Shown: positions 30,958 through 42,193 of the stretch, in pieces
Position numbering within the stretch: position 1 is the stretch's first letter
Layout of the letters: every line of letters begins with the position of its first letter
Assembly: GCA_030374765.1 (NCBI GenBank)
Contig: JARGXX010000068.1
Location: 2,108,001 to 2,172,000 of the forward strand
From: Agarophyton chilense
Lineage: Eukaryota; Rhodophyta; Florideophyceae; Gracilariales; Gracilariaceae
DNA: 64,000 bases
Direction of reading: 5' to 3'
Program-made: the position numbers and the translations under genes
The notes under the pieces: model-generated
Databases searched by the model: none
Seen by the model: the letters and a program-made list of their open reading frames with translations, nothing else
What the model was told of the DNA's origin: nothing

Positions 30958-32099
30958 TTGAAACGTGATGCCCCAACGGTTAAAAGACGGCGCTGGACGG
31001 TACTTTGTTCGGTAGATTAGCGATGGGGCACGAGCGCCTTCATAGTCGTCGGCGAGCGTTGGGGTGGTTTGTGAAGGAGTAGATAGTTTATGCTAGTAGA
31101 TACGGTGCAATCTCTCTACTCCAGGGTCACTCTAGCTAGACCAAGTAGTCTAGTGGCAACGAGACCCTCGACACGTGAATATTTTGACACATTGCGTAAA
31201 TTGGTAAAAGCGTTCTCGTTGGACCGTCTATCTATGAACTTGGTGGTTAGAAAAAAACTGTAGTTGGATGGTGGACTGCAAACATCCTGTAACAAACACG
31301 CAGTTGATTAGTCCATCCCAGCCCAGTAATCTTGCCTCACCTCTCGAGGTGTTTAGGTCGACATCTAGAGGATCTGTTTTGTACTGTAATCTGTGGCAAT
31401 TAATTAATTCCCTTTGGATTTCCTTGAGAGCCGCTGGAATTTTGAGCCAAAAAAAGAAGGAAAAAAAGATAAAACCCAGCCTCGTATGCAGAGGCCTGCT
31501 CACGTGAGACCAAAGGTCGTGAGCATTGCATCGCTGGCAATACCCACCCAGCCTGCTCTGCGTAGTCTGTTTTCGTGAGCTGGCCAACATTTGGTGCCCT
31601 TTGGTAACTGTGGACAGGGAGAGCATTTTCAAACGTTTTACTTTTTCTCGAGAAAGCTCACTGAAGCGTCACAACTATTGTGCATAACTTCGTTTCTTTG
31701 TCAAGTGAATCAGGCGCTGGTCCTGTGCACAGTCCCCCTTCCCTCGACATCACCGAAACATTTTGAATCACGTCATTGGTCGTTCTCCGATTTTTGATAG
31801 GTCCAAGAAACATTATTCTACAGTACAGGCATTAGTTCCGGGTCAATTGGGTATGCAAGAGCCCACAGTTGGTCGAACTTCCGTTCTGGAAATTCATTCT
31901 AAGATGGGCGCTTTAAATATCAAGTTAGTTTGCGTGCTTAAGTTAGGCAGGGTCCTGTTTCGCTTCGTTACAATTCATAATCACTGGATTGACAGCAAGG
32001 CTGTTGCCATGTTTCCCAATCAAGCGTTTTTTCGCAAATGTATACTCCTATCGAAACAAACAGAGCACAAGGTTAGTTGCTGTGGAGCAGGGGAAACAG
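30958..32099. other. Intergenic stretch
   Basis: The upstream region of the minus-strand receptor gene and 3' flank of the methyltransferase. No gene recognised. Confidence 0.4.
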
Positions 32100-32858
32100 T
32101 TAAGTGAGCCGGACAGCACAACGTACCAATTTGGTTTTATGAACCAACATGAACCCCAAGTCGTCCATATCGCGAACCGCTCGACAAACCATCTCATCCC
32201 CTTTCTCAAAATACCTGGCGTGAAACTCAATGAGCATTTGGTCAGTGCTGAGATCGACAGATCGTTCATGCCAATCGCGAATGACATCAAACTCAGCGCC
32301 TTCGACGTCAATCTTAAGCACGGCCAAATGTCGGTGACCGTTCTGACGCATCATGGTCTCCAGCTTGAGCACGGGATAGACGCCCACCTTTCCTTCTTGT
32401 GCAGTGCCCTTCTGCTCCATAACGGTATAACTGTCGCCGTTGCCCTCCGGCAGCTTGAGCTTCAAATCGCCGTCATACGAAGCTAAACCCACTCTGTGGA
32501 ACACGAAGCGGTCCGGAATGGGACGCTTCGAGAAAAAATCATGAGCCGTCGGTGTAGGATCCCATCCATGATGGATAGTGCCGAACTGATTCATCATGGC
32601 TTCATCCCACTTTATGTTGCGCCCGATGCCTATAGTATATATGATCGTGTTCTTGAGCGAATAACGCGGGGTGCACATGGTCCACCCGCCGTAATCGTCT
32701 CCCCTTCTGATAACGTTGATGCAATCGCAGGTGCGAGTATGAGGCAACGCTTTAAACACAGTGATCAAAAAGACGACCATGGTGAGCAACACTGTCCCCA
32801 GCAGCAATCGGCTGCGGGCTCGAATAGGCTTCGTCATCGGGGGCTTTACAAATAACAT
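32100..32858 (-). CDS. Type II membrane FkbM-family methyltransferase
   Basis: A 252-residue protein. A short basic cytoplasmic N-terminus is followed by one membrane helix (about 18-36) and no signal cleavage site, so it is a type II, probably Golgi or ER, protein. The catalytic domain shows YTIGIGRNIKWDEAM (74-88, SAM-binding glycine loop), VFHRVGLASYDG (119-130), and the diagnostic block LAVLKIDVEGAEFDVI (178-193) followed by LIEFHARYF (209-217). These are hallmarks of FkbM/METTL24-like enzymes that O-methylate sugars or other hydroxyls. In a red alga a role in methylating matrix galactans would fit, but nothing here proves it. The start could also be the Met at residue 8. Confidence 0.8.
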   Translation of the reverse strand: MLFVKPPMTKPIRARSRLLLGTVLLTMVVFLITVFKALPHTRTCDCINVIRRGDDYGGWTMCTPRYSLKNTIIYTIGIGRNIKWDEAMMNQFGTIHHGWDPTPTAHDFFSKRPIPDRFVFHRVGLASYDGDLKLKLPEGNGDSYTVMEQKGTAQEGKVGVYPVLKLETMMRQNGHRHLAVLKIDVEGAEFDVIRDWHERSVDLSTDQMLIEFHARYFEKGDEMVCRAVRDMDDLGFMLVHKTKLVRCAVRLT

Positions 32859-33393
32859 GATGAAGGTTACGAAAGGGATGAATCAGCTGTGCGGATGGAC
32901 TGACGTGCAGCAGTTTACTGCGCGTAAACTACAAATTCCGTCGAGAAATACTCCCAATATTTACATCAAGTTAAGATACGCAGCCTTGCCGGCAGCAGTG
33001 GAAAGCATAACAAGTGTCAGTCGACCACTTTGGCTTTATTTCCTCAATAATTTCGGCTTTGCAGACAGCTTTTGTTTGATCCTTTTTTTTGAGTCAACAA
33101 CGTAGAAATGAAAATAAGACAGAATATGTCCTTTGCTGAACCCAATGCTTGCTTTCCTGGATCCCTTCATGAACTCGAGGAGTCAGGAAGCCAACACACC
33201 CTCCCACCACGCCACACGAAGTCGACAAAACCCCAGCCACAACGAATCCACAAAGCCAACAAACCCTCCGACCCAATAGGAGGCAACATATCAAAGACAT
33301 CACCGAAATCACACAGGAACTCTATTTTAACGCCACCATCGAATCAAACGATAATCACTCCCTCAGACACTACACAATCCCACCTCCACACAA

Positions 33394-34672
33394 TGGATCA
33401 AGATAGACACCCACGTCTCCCGGAACTAGACATCACCAACTACGCACCATGGTACTTCGCCCTTGAAACGTACTCCATCACAATCAAAGCAAACAACCAC
33501 CTCATCTCCAACCCCGACACACCTATCGAACCTGCCACACTGTAACAATACACTCACCGCAAGTCGAAACTGCTCTCCGCCATCCTCAGCAGCGTACCAG
33601 CCGACATAATGGGACTGATACTCGTACCGGGAGACCGTCCCACACCCTTCGACCTCGTGTCAGAAATCATCAAACATATAGACCAAGCGACCAAGGACGA
33701 CCATAAATTCTTGAAAACGGAAGCAGAAAATGTTCCCTACACCACCGATATGAACATCGATGAATACATAAAGAACCACACGACGATACGCCAAAAAATG
33801 ATAGCTGCTCGCTACCCCAACATCAAATACGAAGAAACGACGGTCGAATTTATCATCACCGGTCTCAAGAAAGACACATCTCTAAATCTTTAACACCCAT
33901 CCTTGGACCAATCGTACTCCAAAAACCACAGACAGTGAAAGACTTTGTACGAAATTTCAAAGAACTCCATACCCTTTACAAACCCGCCCATGGCTGGAGC
34001 TCTCACCCCCCAACGCCTACAAAATTCACCGGGGACTACAATAACACACGCTACATGCCACAGTATGGATACAGAGGACGCAATCAGTACCGCCGCCAGT
34101 TCCGCCCGTACCGTCGAGGATCCACTTATCCCAGACGACTACCAGCAGGAGCGACACCCTGTCGCTTTCACACCTCATTAGGGATCCCTTCGGCGCACAC
34201 AGATGAAGATTGTCAAGACAAACGCCACCCGAAGTACCAATCTAAAGCACAAGCTCACTACACCAACACAAATGACCACTCCAGCATTTATTCTCATCAG
34301 CCACCCATATCCACACGCGTCCACAGCAACCCTTTCACACCAACAACCCCGATTCATCCACAACACACAGAAGCCTCATCCGAGGCAGATACCGAACAAA
34401 ACGGTACGTACCCACTCGACAGCGGCGCACACCCGACCCACTTAACAGAACCAACACACCCAATGAAACCCCTACCACATCCCATACTGACCACCACCGC
34501 CACCAACATGCAGACCCCATGCACGCACCATGGGACAATCCGCATCCGCCCCCGCAACAGTAACCACGATATTGTGACATATGCAATTGCGAACGAAAAT
34601 ATCAAACACAACCTACTATCCGTCAGAGATCTGGCGACAAGATATGGCCAAGTAACCTTCACGCCACACTGA
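33394..34672 (+). pseudogene. copia gag and protease, frameshifted
   Basis: The gag-like part begins at 33394 (ELDITNYAPWYFALETYSIT) and continues to about 33893 in one frame, interrupted by a TAA at 33543-33545. A frame change then leads to 33935-34672, which carries a basic RNA-binding stretch (YRGRNQYRRQFRPYRRG), a C-x-x-H...H-x-x-x-x-C zinc-knuckle-like word instead of the usual CCHC order, and the protease active site LDSGAHPTHL near 34415. After LLSVRDLATRYGQVTFT the frame ends and the reading continues in another frame as integrase. The breaks (TAA, two frameshifts) prevent a normal polyprotein. Confidence 0.8.
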
Positions 34673-34679
34673 GCATACG

Positions 34680-37646
34680 TTATGGACAACACCAGTAGCC
34701 CCCCCCCTTATAATAGCCACGGCCCCTTGGGTAAACAACCAATACCGAATCCGAGCCAACAAAGACACTAAACCCACAGCCTACACGGCTAGAACAATTA
34801 CATATCAACGACCCAAGACATACAAACCCATTATCCAACGCACCACAAACGAAACCACAACGAAATCCGAAAAGCAAACCCACCACTCGAAATCCACTAC
34901 AGCCCCACTAGTCACCACGCTCAAATCCACAACACTCACCACCAAAGACCTCTCCCAACTACGAAACCCCGCTCGCGAGAGATTAAGATCCGAGTCTGAT
35001 CATTCCCTGCACAACTGGCACCTCAAACTCAATCACGCACAATCCACAAAGATCGCCCTGACAGCCAAACACAGACTCATACCCACCATGCCGAACACCA
35101 TACCCCAAGACTCGGCCATAACGTGCAGCGCATGCCAACATTCCAAACTCCACCCCGCGCCTCACAAACGCACAGCACACAACTACCCACCAGGCGCTTA
35201 TATAAGCTCAGACACGTGCGGACCCATCACTCCCACATCAACACAAGGCAACAACCACATATTAGTCTTAATCTGCGCAACAACACGCTATGTCATAGCA
35301 CACTTCCTCAAATATAGGAAGGACATACCTCCGTACATCGACCACAGCCTAAACCACATCACCACCACGCTCCAGCTTCCACTTACCCACTTCCGAACAG
35401 ACAACGCCAAAGAGTACACCTCCAAAACTATGCAAGCCATATACCACAAATACCGCCTACACCATCATCTCCGAACGCCTCACCAGCCTCAGGAGAACTC
35501 AATAGCGGAGCGATTCAACCGCACGGTCATGAACGCAGTCAGAGCGTCACTCACTACAGCCAACTTAACAAGCCACTACTGGGAAGACGCTGCCAGAGAC
35601 GCCATATTCAAATACAACATCATGCACCATGCCGCAATCGGTACGTCACCACATCACCGTTGGTACGGGAAGAAACCTGTACTTCCAAGGATCTTCATCT
35701 TCGGACAACTTGGGACAATACCAATTTACGCCCCCAAAAAGAAACTCTACTCACGGGCCGACCCCGCACGTTACATGTATGCCACCGACCTCAAACATAT
35801 CGTCGTGCTAAACCTACGCACAAACCAGTACCAACCCCTCCGAGCCATTGACTTCCATCCATACCACCGCCACAAAGATCCTACATACACCACGGGCACA
35901 GCATTCAAGGCAAAAGCCTCAACAAAACAGGCCATACCAAAATCCATCGAAATAGACACACAACCACCGCGTAACGTACAACAAGCAAGACAATACCCAG
36001 ATGCCCCCAAATGGCAAGAAGCCCATGACAAAGAACTGACGAATATAGATCAACACGAAAGCATACAGTGGCTACCCGAAAACTACACTCCACCACCCAC
36101 CAGTGTCATCCCCTTAATGATGATATATCGCTATAAGCGATCGGCAGAAGGACATATATTGCAACGCAAAGCCAGGTGCAACCTCAGAGGAGACCTTATG
36201 AAGCCGGGAATTCACTACGACCCCGAACAAGTTACCACCTACACAGCAGACTGCACAACCCAACGCATGCTAATAGCAATTCACGCTGCATACGGCTATC
36301 CATTAGAACATTTCGACATCAAATCAGCGTACCTCCATGAACAATACCGCCACCATAGACCGGTCTACGTACGCCAAAGCGCCAACTTTGACGGTACCTA
36401 TCGACATCCCGGCAACTACGGTAGACTTCGCGGTAACCTGTATGGATCACCACCAGCCGCTTACCTGTATAACCACGGACTTCAAAAATGTCTGACACAC
36501 CTGGGCTTCACAGCGTCAGAGCACGATCCATGCCTATATACCAAGTCCACGACAGCAGGCCACACAATCGTCAGCACAACCATTGACGACTTTTTAGTAC
36601 TCGGAACAACACAATCACTCATCCAAGAACTATACCAAAACTTGCTCAAGAAATACAAAGTGAAACGGTTAGGCAAACCACAACGCTTCTTAAACTGGAC
36701 TATAAAACACAACCCGGACGGCACGGTTCACGTTAGTCAACCAGATGTCATCGACGCCTTCTTACAACAAACCTCAATGCACAACTGCAACCCCACGAAA
36801 ACCCCATACAACCAAACAACTCACCTCGACAATCAGCCAGAAACAGAACCACTCCCCCCTCAACAAGCCAAACAATACCGACAAATACTAGGAGAAATTA
36901 GATACATAACCGATAGTACTCGACCGGACATTATGTACGCAGCAAACCGTCTAGCACAGTACATGAAGGCTCCACAACAACACCATGCCCAAGCGCTGAA
37001 GACATTACTTCGCTACCTCAAAGGTACCAGAAATCATGGCCTAACATACAGACCTCTTCCAGACAGAAACAAACAACCACACGAACTGTTCACGATATAC
37101 AGCGACGCAGACTATGCCAATGCAAAGAATCGCAAATCCGTAACAGGAAATGTCCATCTATTCAACAGCACACCCATCTCTTGGTTCTCCCGGAAACAAA
37201 ACGTAGTCGCCCTTTCGACAACCGAAGCCGAGTACATTTCCGCCACGAACGCCACACAACACACGAAATGGCTCCGGAACCTCTTACAATCGGCGAAAGT
37301 CCCCATGAACAAACCAACCAAACACTTCATCGACAACCGCTCCGCACTTCTAATAGCGCAGAACAAAGCACCGACAAAAAGAAAGAAGTACTTAGATATT
37401 CGACACCATTACCTTCAACACAACGTAGCCGACGGACACATAACTCTTCACCGCATACCAACTCAAGAAATGCTTGCAGACATACTGACTAAACCACTAC
37501 ATCACACTCAGTACACGGACTTGAAGGATAAACTCAATATACTCCCAACCCCTTACCAGAAAATGCACTGCAGCAACCGGGGACTGTCAAACACCAAGAA
37601 AGAATCTTCCTGCACTGCACTTTCCAAAAGTCAAACATTACAGTAG
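34680..37646 (+). CDS. copia pol: integrase, reverse transcriptase, RNase H
   Basis: Open for about 988 codons; the first ATG in it is at 35088. Integrase: the zinc-binding H-x4-H (HLKLNH near 35020) and C-x2-C (CSACQ) come first, then the D-D-E triad in SSDTCGP, FRTDNAKEYTS and PQENSIAERFNRTV. Reverse transcriptase: LEHFDIKSAYLHEQ and the catalytic TIDDFLVLG. RNase H: YSDADYANAKNRKSVTG, ALSTTEAEYIS, HFIDNRSALLIAQN, and the copia-typical end MLADILTKPL. All catalytic acidic residues can be seen, so this part may have been active recently. An initiating ATG in the proper place is absent because expression in these elements is from a gag-pol polyprotein, which is broken upstream. Confidence 0.92.
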   Translation, partial: LWTTPVAPPLIIATAPWVNNQYRIRANKDTKPTAYTARTITYQRPKTYKPIIQRTTNETTTKSEKQTHHSKSTTAPLVTTLKSTTLTTKDLSQLRNPARERLRSESDHSLHNWHLKLNHAQSTKIALTAKHRLIPTMPNTIPQDSAITCSACQHSKLHPAPHKRTAHNYPPGAYISSDTCGPITPTSTQGNNHILVLICATTRYVIAHFLKYRKDIPPYIDHSLNHITTTLQLPLTHFRTDNAKEYTSKTMQAIYHKYRLHHHLRTPHQPQENSIAERFNRTVMNAVRASLTTANLTSHYWEDAARDAIFKYNIMHHAAIGTSPHHRWYGKKPVLPRIFIFGQLGTIPIYAPKKKLYSRADPARYMYATDLKHIVVLNLRTNQYQPLRAIDFHPYHRHKDPTYTTGTAFKAKASTKQAIPKSIEIDTQPPRNVQQARQYPDAPKWQEAHDKELTNIDQHESIQWLPENYTPPPTSVIPLMMIYRYKRSAEGHILQRKARCNLRGDLMKPGIHYDPEQVTTYTADCTTQRMLIAIHAAYGYPLEHFDIKSAYLHEQYRHHRPVYVRQSANFDGTYRHPGNYGRLRGNLYGSPPAAYLYNHGLQKCLTHLGFTASEHDPCLYTKSTTAGHTIVSTTIDDFLVLGTTQSLIQELYQNLLKKYKVKRLGKPQRFLNWTIKHNPDGTVHVSQPDVIDAFLQQTSMHNCNPTKTPYNQTTHLDNQPETEPLPPQQAKQYRQILGEIRYITDSTRPDIMYAANRLAQYMKAPQQHHAQALKTLLRYLKGTRNHGLTYRPLPDRNKQPHELFTIYSDADYANAKNRKSVTGNVHLFNSTPISWFSRKQNVVALSTTEAEYISATNATQHTKWLRNLLQSAKVPMNKPTKHFIDNRSALLIAQNKAPTKRKKYLDIRHHYLQHNVADGHITLHRIPTQEMLADILTKPLHHTQYTDLKDKLNILPTPYQKMHCSNRGLSNTKKESSCTALSKSQTLQ

Positions 37647-37699
37647 ATTTCGAAGTACTTAAGCCCACACAAGACAGGATCCAAGTAAAGATGAGCTAG

Positions 37700-38790
37700 A
37701 GTCATCCTCACATACTTTTAACGGCTATTTATATCTCCTATATTAATTTTCTTACCCAATACGTTAGAAATAAATCAAAATCCAGTTCAGTATGGGCCCG
37801 TTTGATCTGTTTGAAGTAGTTTCAAAGATAGCACAGTGTTTTACACAAAACATAGTACTTTTGGAGAATCCTTGCGCTGGTGTGAAGCCAATTAAGAGCA
37901 GTTATTCATGCAGAAGCTATTAGAAAACAATAACCTTGTATAGCTGTATGGAATTTGATGATTGAATTAAAATTCAAATACAGCCGTTTTCGAGAGGTCG
38001 AGGCGAACCAACGCGCATTGTATTCTGGCCATAATCGTTTCTATTGCTTTGTATATCAAAAAGGTTCTATTTCATACGTTCTGATCTGTCATTTTTATGG
38101 ACCAGAACCGGGACGCCACAAAGATATAGAAATAGACAGAGAGATTATGTAGTACACATGTTGTGGCAGGACGTTCTTCCACAAGAAAGTAGACCGTTTT
38201 AATTATAAGGAGTCGCTTTTTACGTGTTTTAGTCTTTGCTTCGGAATGAATTCTGCAGATCGTGCGCAACAATTACGATGCAACTTTCGTGAAGGTTGTT
38301 TTCTACAACTTGGTCACATTAACAGCTTCCGCGTTGATATGAGTCTTGCCCCTATAAGGAAGCATCATTGGTCTACAGAATGGTTCGCAAGAGGTGCACA
38401 CATGTGCAATAAACACTGATCATTTGTTATAAAATTCAACAAGAGAAAGCGGCCTTCGGCCGCAGGCGGCGCTGCGCGCCGCGGTCGTTCTGCTCGACTA
38501 TTTCGTTTCTATGAAGCTTATTATACTATGCTTGAGCTTTTAGTAGCGTTTGTAGCTCTAAGCGTAGCCTTTTGCAGATATATAAGGCCAAGCTTGCTGA
38601 AGATTCTATTATTGACAGTGTCGACGTACAGTGATGGATCATAGCAGGTTATCGGCTACTAGGAGTGCTGTGCCGTTTAGCATTAGCTGGTGCACGATAT
38701 ATTAAAGATATATCGTGAAACGAGCTCTGAAATGTATGGTGAGCTTGGTTAAGGACATTTTATTTTAAAAGAAATGGGGCAGCTGTAGCA
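37700..38790. other. Non-coding stretch right of the copia element
   Basis: AT-rich, no gene recognised. A GC-rich palindromic patch (GGCCTTCGGCCGC, then GCGGCGCTGCGCGCCGC) lies at 38450-38490, and a diverged relative of the following tandem unit near 38605-38700. Confidence 0.45.
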
Positions 38791-38797
38791 TATTATG

Positions 38798-39191
38798 CCG
38801 TTCAAACTGCCTCCGAAACTGTAACTTGCAGTGTCGACGTACAGGCACGGACTTAGCAACTTGACGGCCGCTAGCGGCGCTGTGCGCCTTAGCAGCGGCC
38901 GCGGCACGCACATATTTCCGTTTGAACTGCCGCCAATACTATTACTTGCAGTGTAGACTTAAAGTGACGGACTATGCAACTTGACGGCCGCTAGCGACGT
39001 ACAGGCAAGTACTTTGCAACTTCACGGCCGCTAGCGGCGCTGCGCGCCTTAGCAGCGGCCGCGACACGCACATATTTCCGTTTGAACTGCCGCCAATACT
39101 ATAACTTGCAGTGTAGATTTCAAGTGACGGACTTTGCAACTTGACGGCCGCTAGCGGCGCTGCGCGCCTTAGCAGCGGCCGCGGCACGCAC
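38798..39191. repeat. Tandem array of about 120-bp GC-palindromic units
   Basis: Three units, 38798-38917 (120 bp), 38918-39077 (160 bp) and 39078-39191 (114 bp), each run from CCGTTTGAACTGCCGCC through ACTTGCAGTGTAGA and CAACTTGACGGCCGCTAGC to GCGCTGCGCGCCTTAGCAGC. The middle unit is longer because a 40-bp piece around CGGCCGCTAGC is duplicated inside it. Each unit contains the nested palindromes GGCCGCTAGCGGC and GGCGCTGCGCGCC. The array ends 193 bp from the Helitron helicase remnant. Such GC-rich hairpins close to a CTAG word are typical of Helitron 3' ends, so the array may derive from repeated element ends. Confidence 0.85.
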
Positions 39192-39384
39192 AGTGGCGCC
39201 GGATATCTTTTTGTAGCACGAGAATGCATTGGTTTCAAACTATCTTGGTGATTTGGCTTTTTATGGCTCCGTGCGTCTCTAATCCGGAATGGGAAAAAGT
39301 TCGAAGATCAAAACAGGTTTACACGCAAACAAATAGAAAAGCATAACATTTTTTTTGGCTGAGTGTTTGAGCACTGATGCATAT

Positions 39385-40753
39385 CTACGTCGTGGGGTGA
39401 GGATTGCAAAACTCTATAGCCTCAGGAAGCACTGGATTGATTAGTGAAACTGGCATCGGATGTATCGTCTGTGGATTGTCAGGCGTAAGGCTAGAGTCGT
39501 GCAGTAACAACACATGCTCGTTCCTTCGCACTCGTGACAGCGCCACATACAGCTGACCTGCATAGAAGAAATTTGATCGCACATCAACAACTAAACCGTT
39601 CAGAGTTTTGCCCTGTCCTTTGTTAACTGTTGCTGCAAATGCAAGTCAAATGGGGAACTGTCTTCGAATCATAGGAATGTCTGCAAAGGAAAACTCAAAA
39701 TCAATGCGATGCAGCACTTGTGACTCGATTACTTGCTCGTGTATAGTGAGCAGGATTCAGGGAAGGAGGCCCTGCGCCCCAAAGAAAACTATACCGCGTG
39801 CTGCTCTGTCTGTGTGCCGGGAGAGCGAGTGCTGCAGTTCCTTCTAGTCTGAGAAACGAAGGGCCACATCCTGTGACATAGGACATGTCCATAAACGCTT
39901 GAGTGGTGGCAAAAAGCGTATTCAAGTTTAAGGAGTTCGAGTGGAATGCTCTTGAACGGTATATGCTTCGTATTTCTTCATTAGTATGGCGTCTAGGAAA
40001 TGTGACCCCCCATCCTGAATTTCGTTTCATGCCACAACAGACTCCATGTACCTCTTTTCCTAAAAGCACACACCCACACCACTTGCAACTATGAATTCGT
40101 AACGTCCAGTCTTCGTACGGACACGAACCATAGGTGTGTGAAAACTCACCGCATCTTCTGCATCTGCGGGTTCCTACGGTGGACAACGTCTCAAACTCAG
40201 GAATGTTTGCACGAGTGGCTGGATCAACCCATGCTTGAGCAGCATCGGAATCCCATGCGTACATAACGCGATACAATCCACGATCTGGACGTCCGGCAAA
40301 CAGCATGACGGTCGAATCAAGCTCTTGGAGCGATTGTTGTTCTTCTGAATGAATAGCAAAAGTAGGAACCTGTTGAAGCTCTGACTCAGCGGATGGTGCG
40401 GTAGCTGGAGTGATTTAATTTTCTTCAACTTCCATCGGAGCAGGCATCTCTTCTTCGACATTAGCCCGAGGATGGTTTTCAGTGGTTCTCGTGGTACTTG
40501 GAAGTGATCCACCGATGATTGGAGCTGTAATGATTTCATCTTCGTTCAAATCCGCGACGACGACTGGATCTTGCACATGCTGACCTGTTTCGTTTACTTG
40601 TACTTCATCTGGAGCATCTTCGACAGTAACCGTTACTCTTTCGGGTCCTTCTACTCCTGCGATTGTCGCGCCTCTGTTTTCTCCAGAACCTCTTTTTCTT
40701 CGTCTCCATCTCACGCCTCCATAATTTTGTCTCTCTTCTTCTTCTTTATTCAT
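39385..40753 (-). pseudogene. Helitron replicase-helicase, internally deleted
   Basis: Read on the minus strand, the frame starts at the Met at 40753 with an acidic, low-complexity leader, has a TAA at 40415-40417, then continues in frame through a cysteine-rich segment (TRRCRRCGEF, HSCKWCGCVL, GVCCGMKRN) into a Helitron-like N-terminal domain (SLNLNTLFATTQAFMDMSYV, LRLEGTAALAL). Near 39735 it jumps, with change of frame, directly into the end of the PIF1-type helicase: FSFADIPMIRRQFPI, stop (39646-39648), LAF, TVNKGQGKTLNGLVVDVRS, then the C-terminal signature GQLYVALSRVRR. The HUH (Rep) nuclease and most of the helicase, normally about 1000 residues, are missing. It is a deletion derivative that cannot move by itself. 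The stop in the helicase sits where the family has Arg, consistent with a CGA to TGA change. Confidence 0.8.
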
Positions 40754-40822
40754 TTTATTTTGAGCTTGTGCTAGGTCTTCGAATCTACGACAAAGATTAT
40801 GTAATATAAAAAACAAACACAA

Positions 40823-41689
40823 CTAAACCGTGTGAAGAAAAGTGTTTGATCTTTGGTTGCAGTTTGTTGCTTTGCATCCACCGGGGCTGGTTGCATGCAG
40901 CTGTCTTAATTAAAAAAAAAGCTGCAAGACTTATATATTACCCAATGCAACTCATGCGCAGCACAGGGACTCTCGACACACTTCTGTTGAAAAGTGACGG
41001 ACGAAGTGTGCCCAGCCAGGTTTCAAGCCGTATGCCGTTTAACCCATGTCCGGTTGTTGGGATGGGTTAGCTATTACTCACGGCAATACTCCCTGACACG
41101 TAGTGGAGCAAGCGCTTTCCAGCCCCCAGAGGTACGACACGGCTGCCAGCCCCAGACCCTGCACAGCAAGGTCTGCTGGTATAAGGTCTGGGAAACGCTC
41201 AAGACTTTCTGAATGAATCGTTGTCAAACGATCAGTGTACCACGCAGCACCTGACTTTTCCCAGATACGTGGTACTCAGTGGGTTACTACGATGGCGGCC
41301 TGCACACGAGCTCGGCCTTGCCTAGGTCCCAGGGCAGTCACAGCACTCAGTCTCTTGTCATATCATAGAGTGCTGTGGCCCATGCCTGAAATTTGGAGGT
41401 TTTTTTGTGGTTAGGGTCAAGAGCCGAGTTGTCTGACCCGGTTCATCATCAGTGCACCATATATCTGTTTTGGAGCCTGAGGGTCGGAGGTGTAACGTAA
41501 AACGACCAATGATTGGTCGGCACTTGGGCGGCGCACGGCACTGTAGCAAAGTGCACTCGATAATTATTGGGTGGGAGTGCATTTGCGTGCCACGGGTCAG
41601 ACGTGTAGGGAGATTTGGCGCGAAGGGGCCCCCCCTCATACTGATGACAATCATTACTAGGGAGATATCTGCATTATTTTAATGTAAAA
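40823..41689. other. Non-coding flank of the Helitron
   Basis: No gene recognised. It may contain the 5' end of the Helitron (expected TC at its border), which I could not place. Confidence 0.35.
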
Positions 41690-41714
41690 ATATATAATGC
41701 TATAGTCTAAAATA

Positions 41715-41835
41715 TATAGTGGCTCCGCGATGTCGCCTTTCCGCTCGGTAAATCTTCCCACACCGGATTCTTGTAATTCTCATCCTTTTCCGCTTGCGCA
41801 TGCTATGACTCTCTTTAGACGTTGTGACGTAATAT
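41715..41835 (+). repeat. Dispersed repeat, copy A
   Basis: The pattern TATATAGTG, then GCGATGTCGCC, CCGCTC-GTAAATCTTCCCA, and ACTCTCTT recurs with about 70 percent identity at 59440-59560 in the same orientation. The similarity fades downstream but a short block (ACGTATTATAG-CC) reappears near 41920 and 60345, so both regions may be old copies of one larger element. Confidence 0.55.
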
Positions 41836-42193
41836 CAACGCTAGAGTTACCCACATAACGTCTTCAAAAGAAAAACCACAGCCGAAGCCGTATGTTGATT
41901 ACTTTTTACGTATTATAGACCCTTTACAGGGGTTTGATATTTCGACTTTTTTCGGTCCAAGGCCCGAGATCTTGTTCGTTCTACTTCGTGACCCCTTTTA
42001 TTTATATCGTACCTGACTGCTTCCGTTGAAATAATACACTTGGACCTCCTTCTATCCGACTATTCCTACTTTTATCGCATGTTCGCTTCGGGTTTGCACT
42101 CATTTTTCGTCCTGAAGTATTTGGCAGGCTCCGTTGATGTGCTCTATTGCAATGATGTAAGATACGAAACTTCTTTCTCTTACTGGGTCTCCA

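Larger units (their letters stand above)
33100..37690 (+). mobile_element. Ty1/copia-type LTR retrotransposon, internal region, LTRs not found
   Basis: The coding order gag, protease, integrase, reverse transcriptase, RNase H identifies copia rather than gypsy. The element is strikingly rich in A and C on its coding strand over its whole length, unlike the flanks. I compared the sequence before 33.1 kb with that after 37.65 kb and found no convincing direct LTR pair, so the copy is either truncated at both ends or its LTRs are too diverged to see by eye. Frame breaks in gag and before integrase make it non-autonomous, while pol is nearly intact. Confidence 0.9.

Noticed and set aside
33100-37700. 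LTR pair of the copia element
   Set aside because: Both flanks contain GGATCC followed by GAG/CTCGAG-like words (33160 and 37677), but the similarity does not extend and orientation does not fit, so I do not call LTRs.
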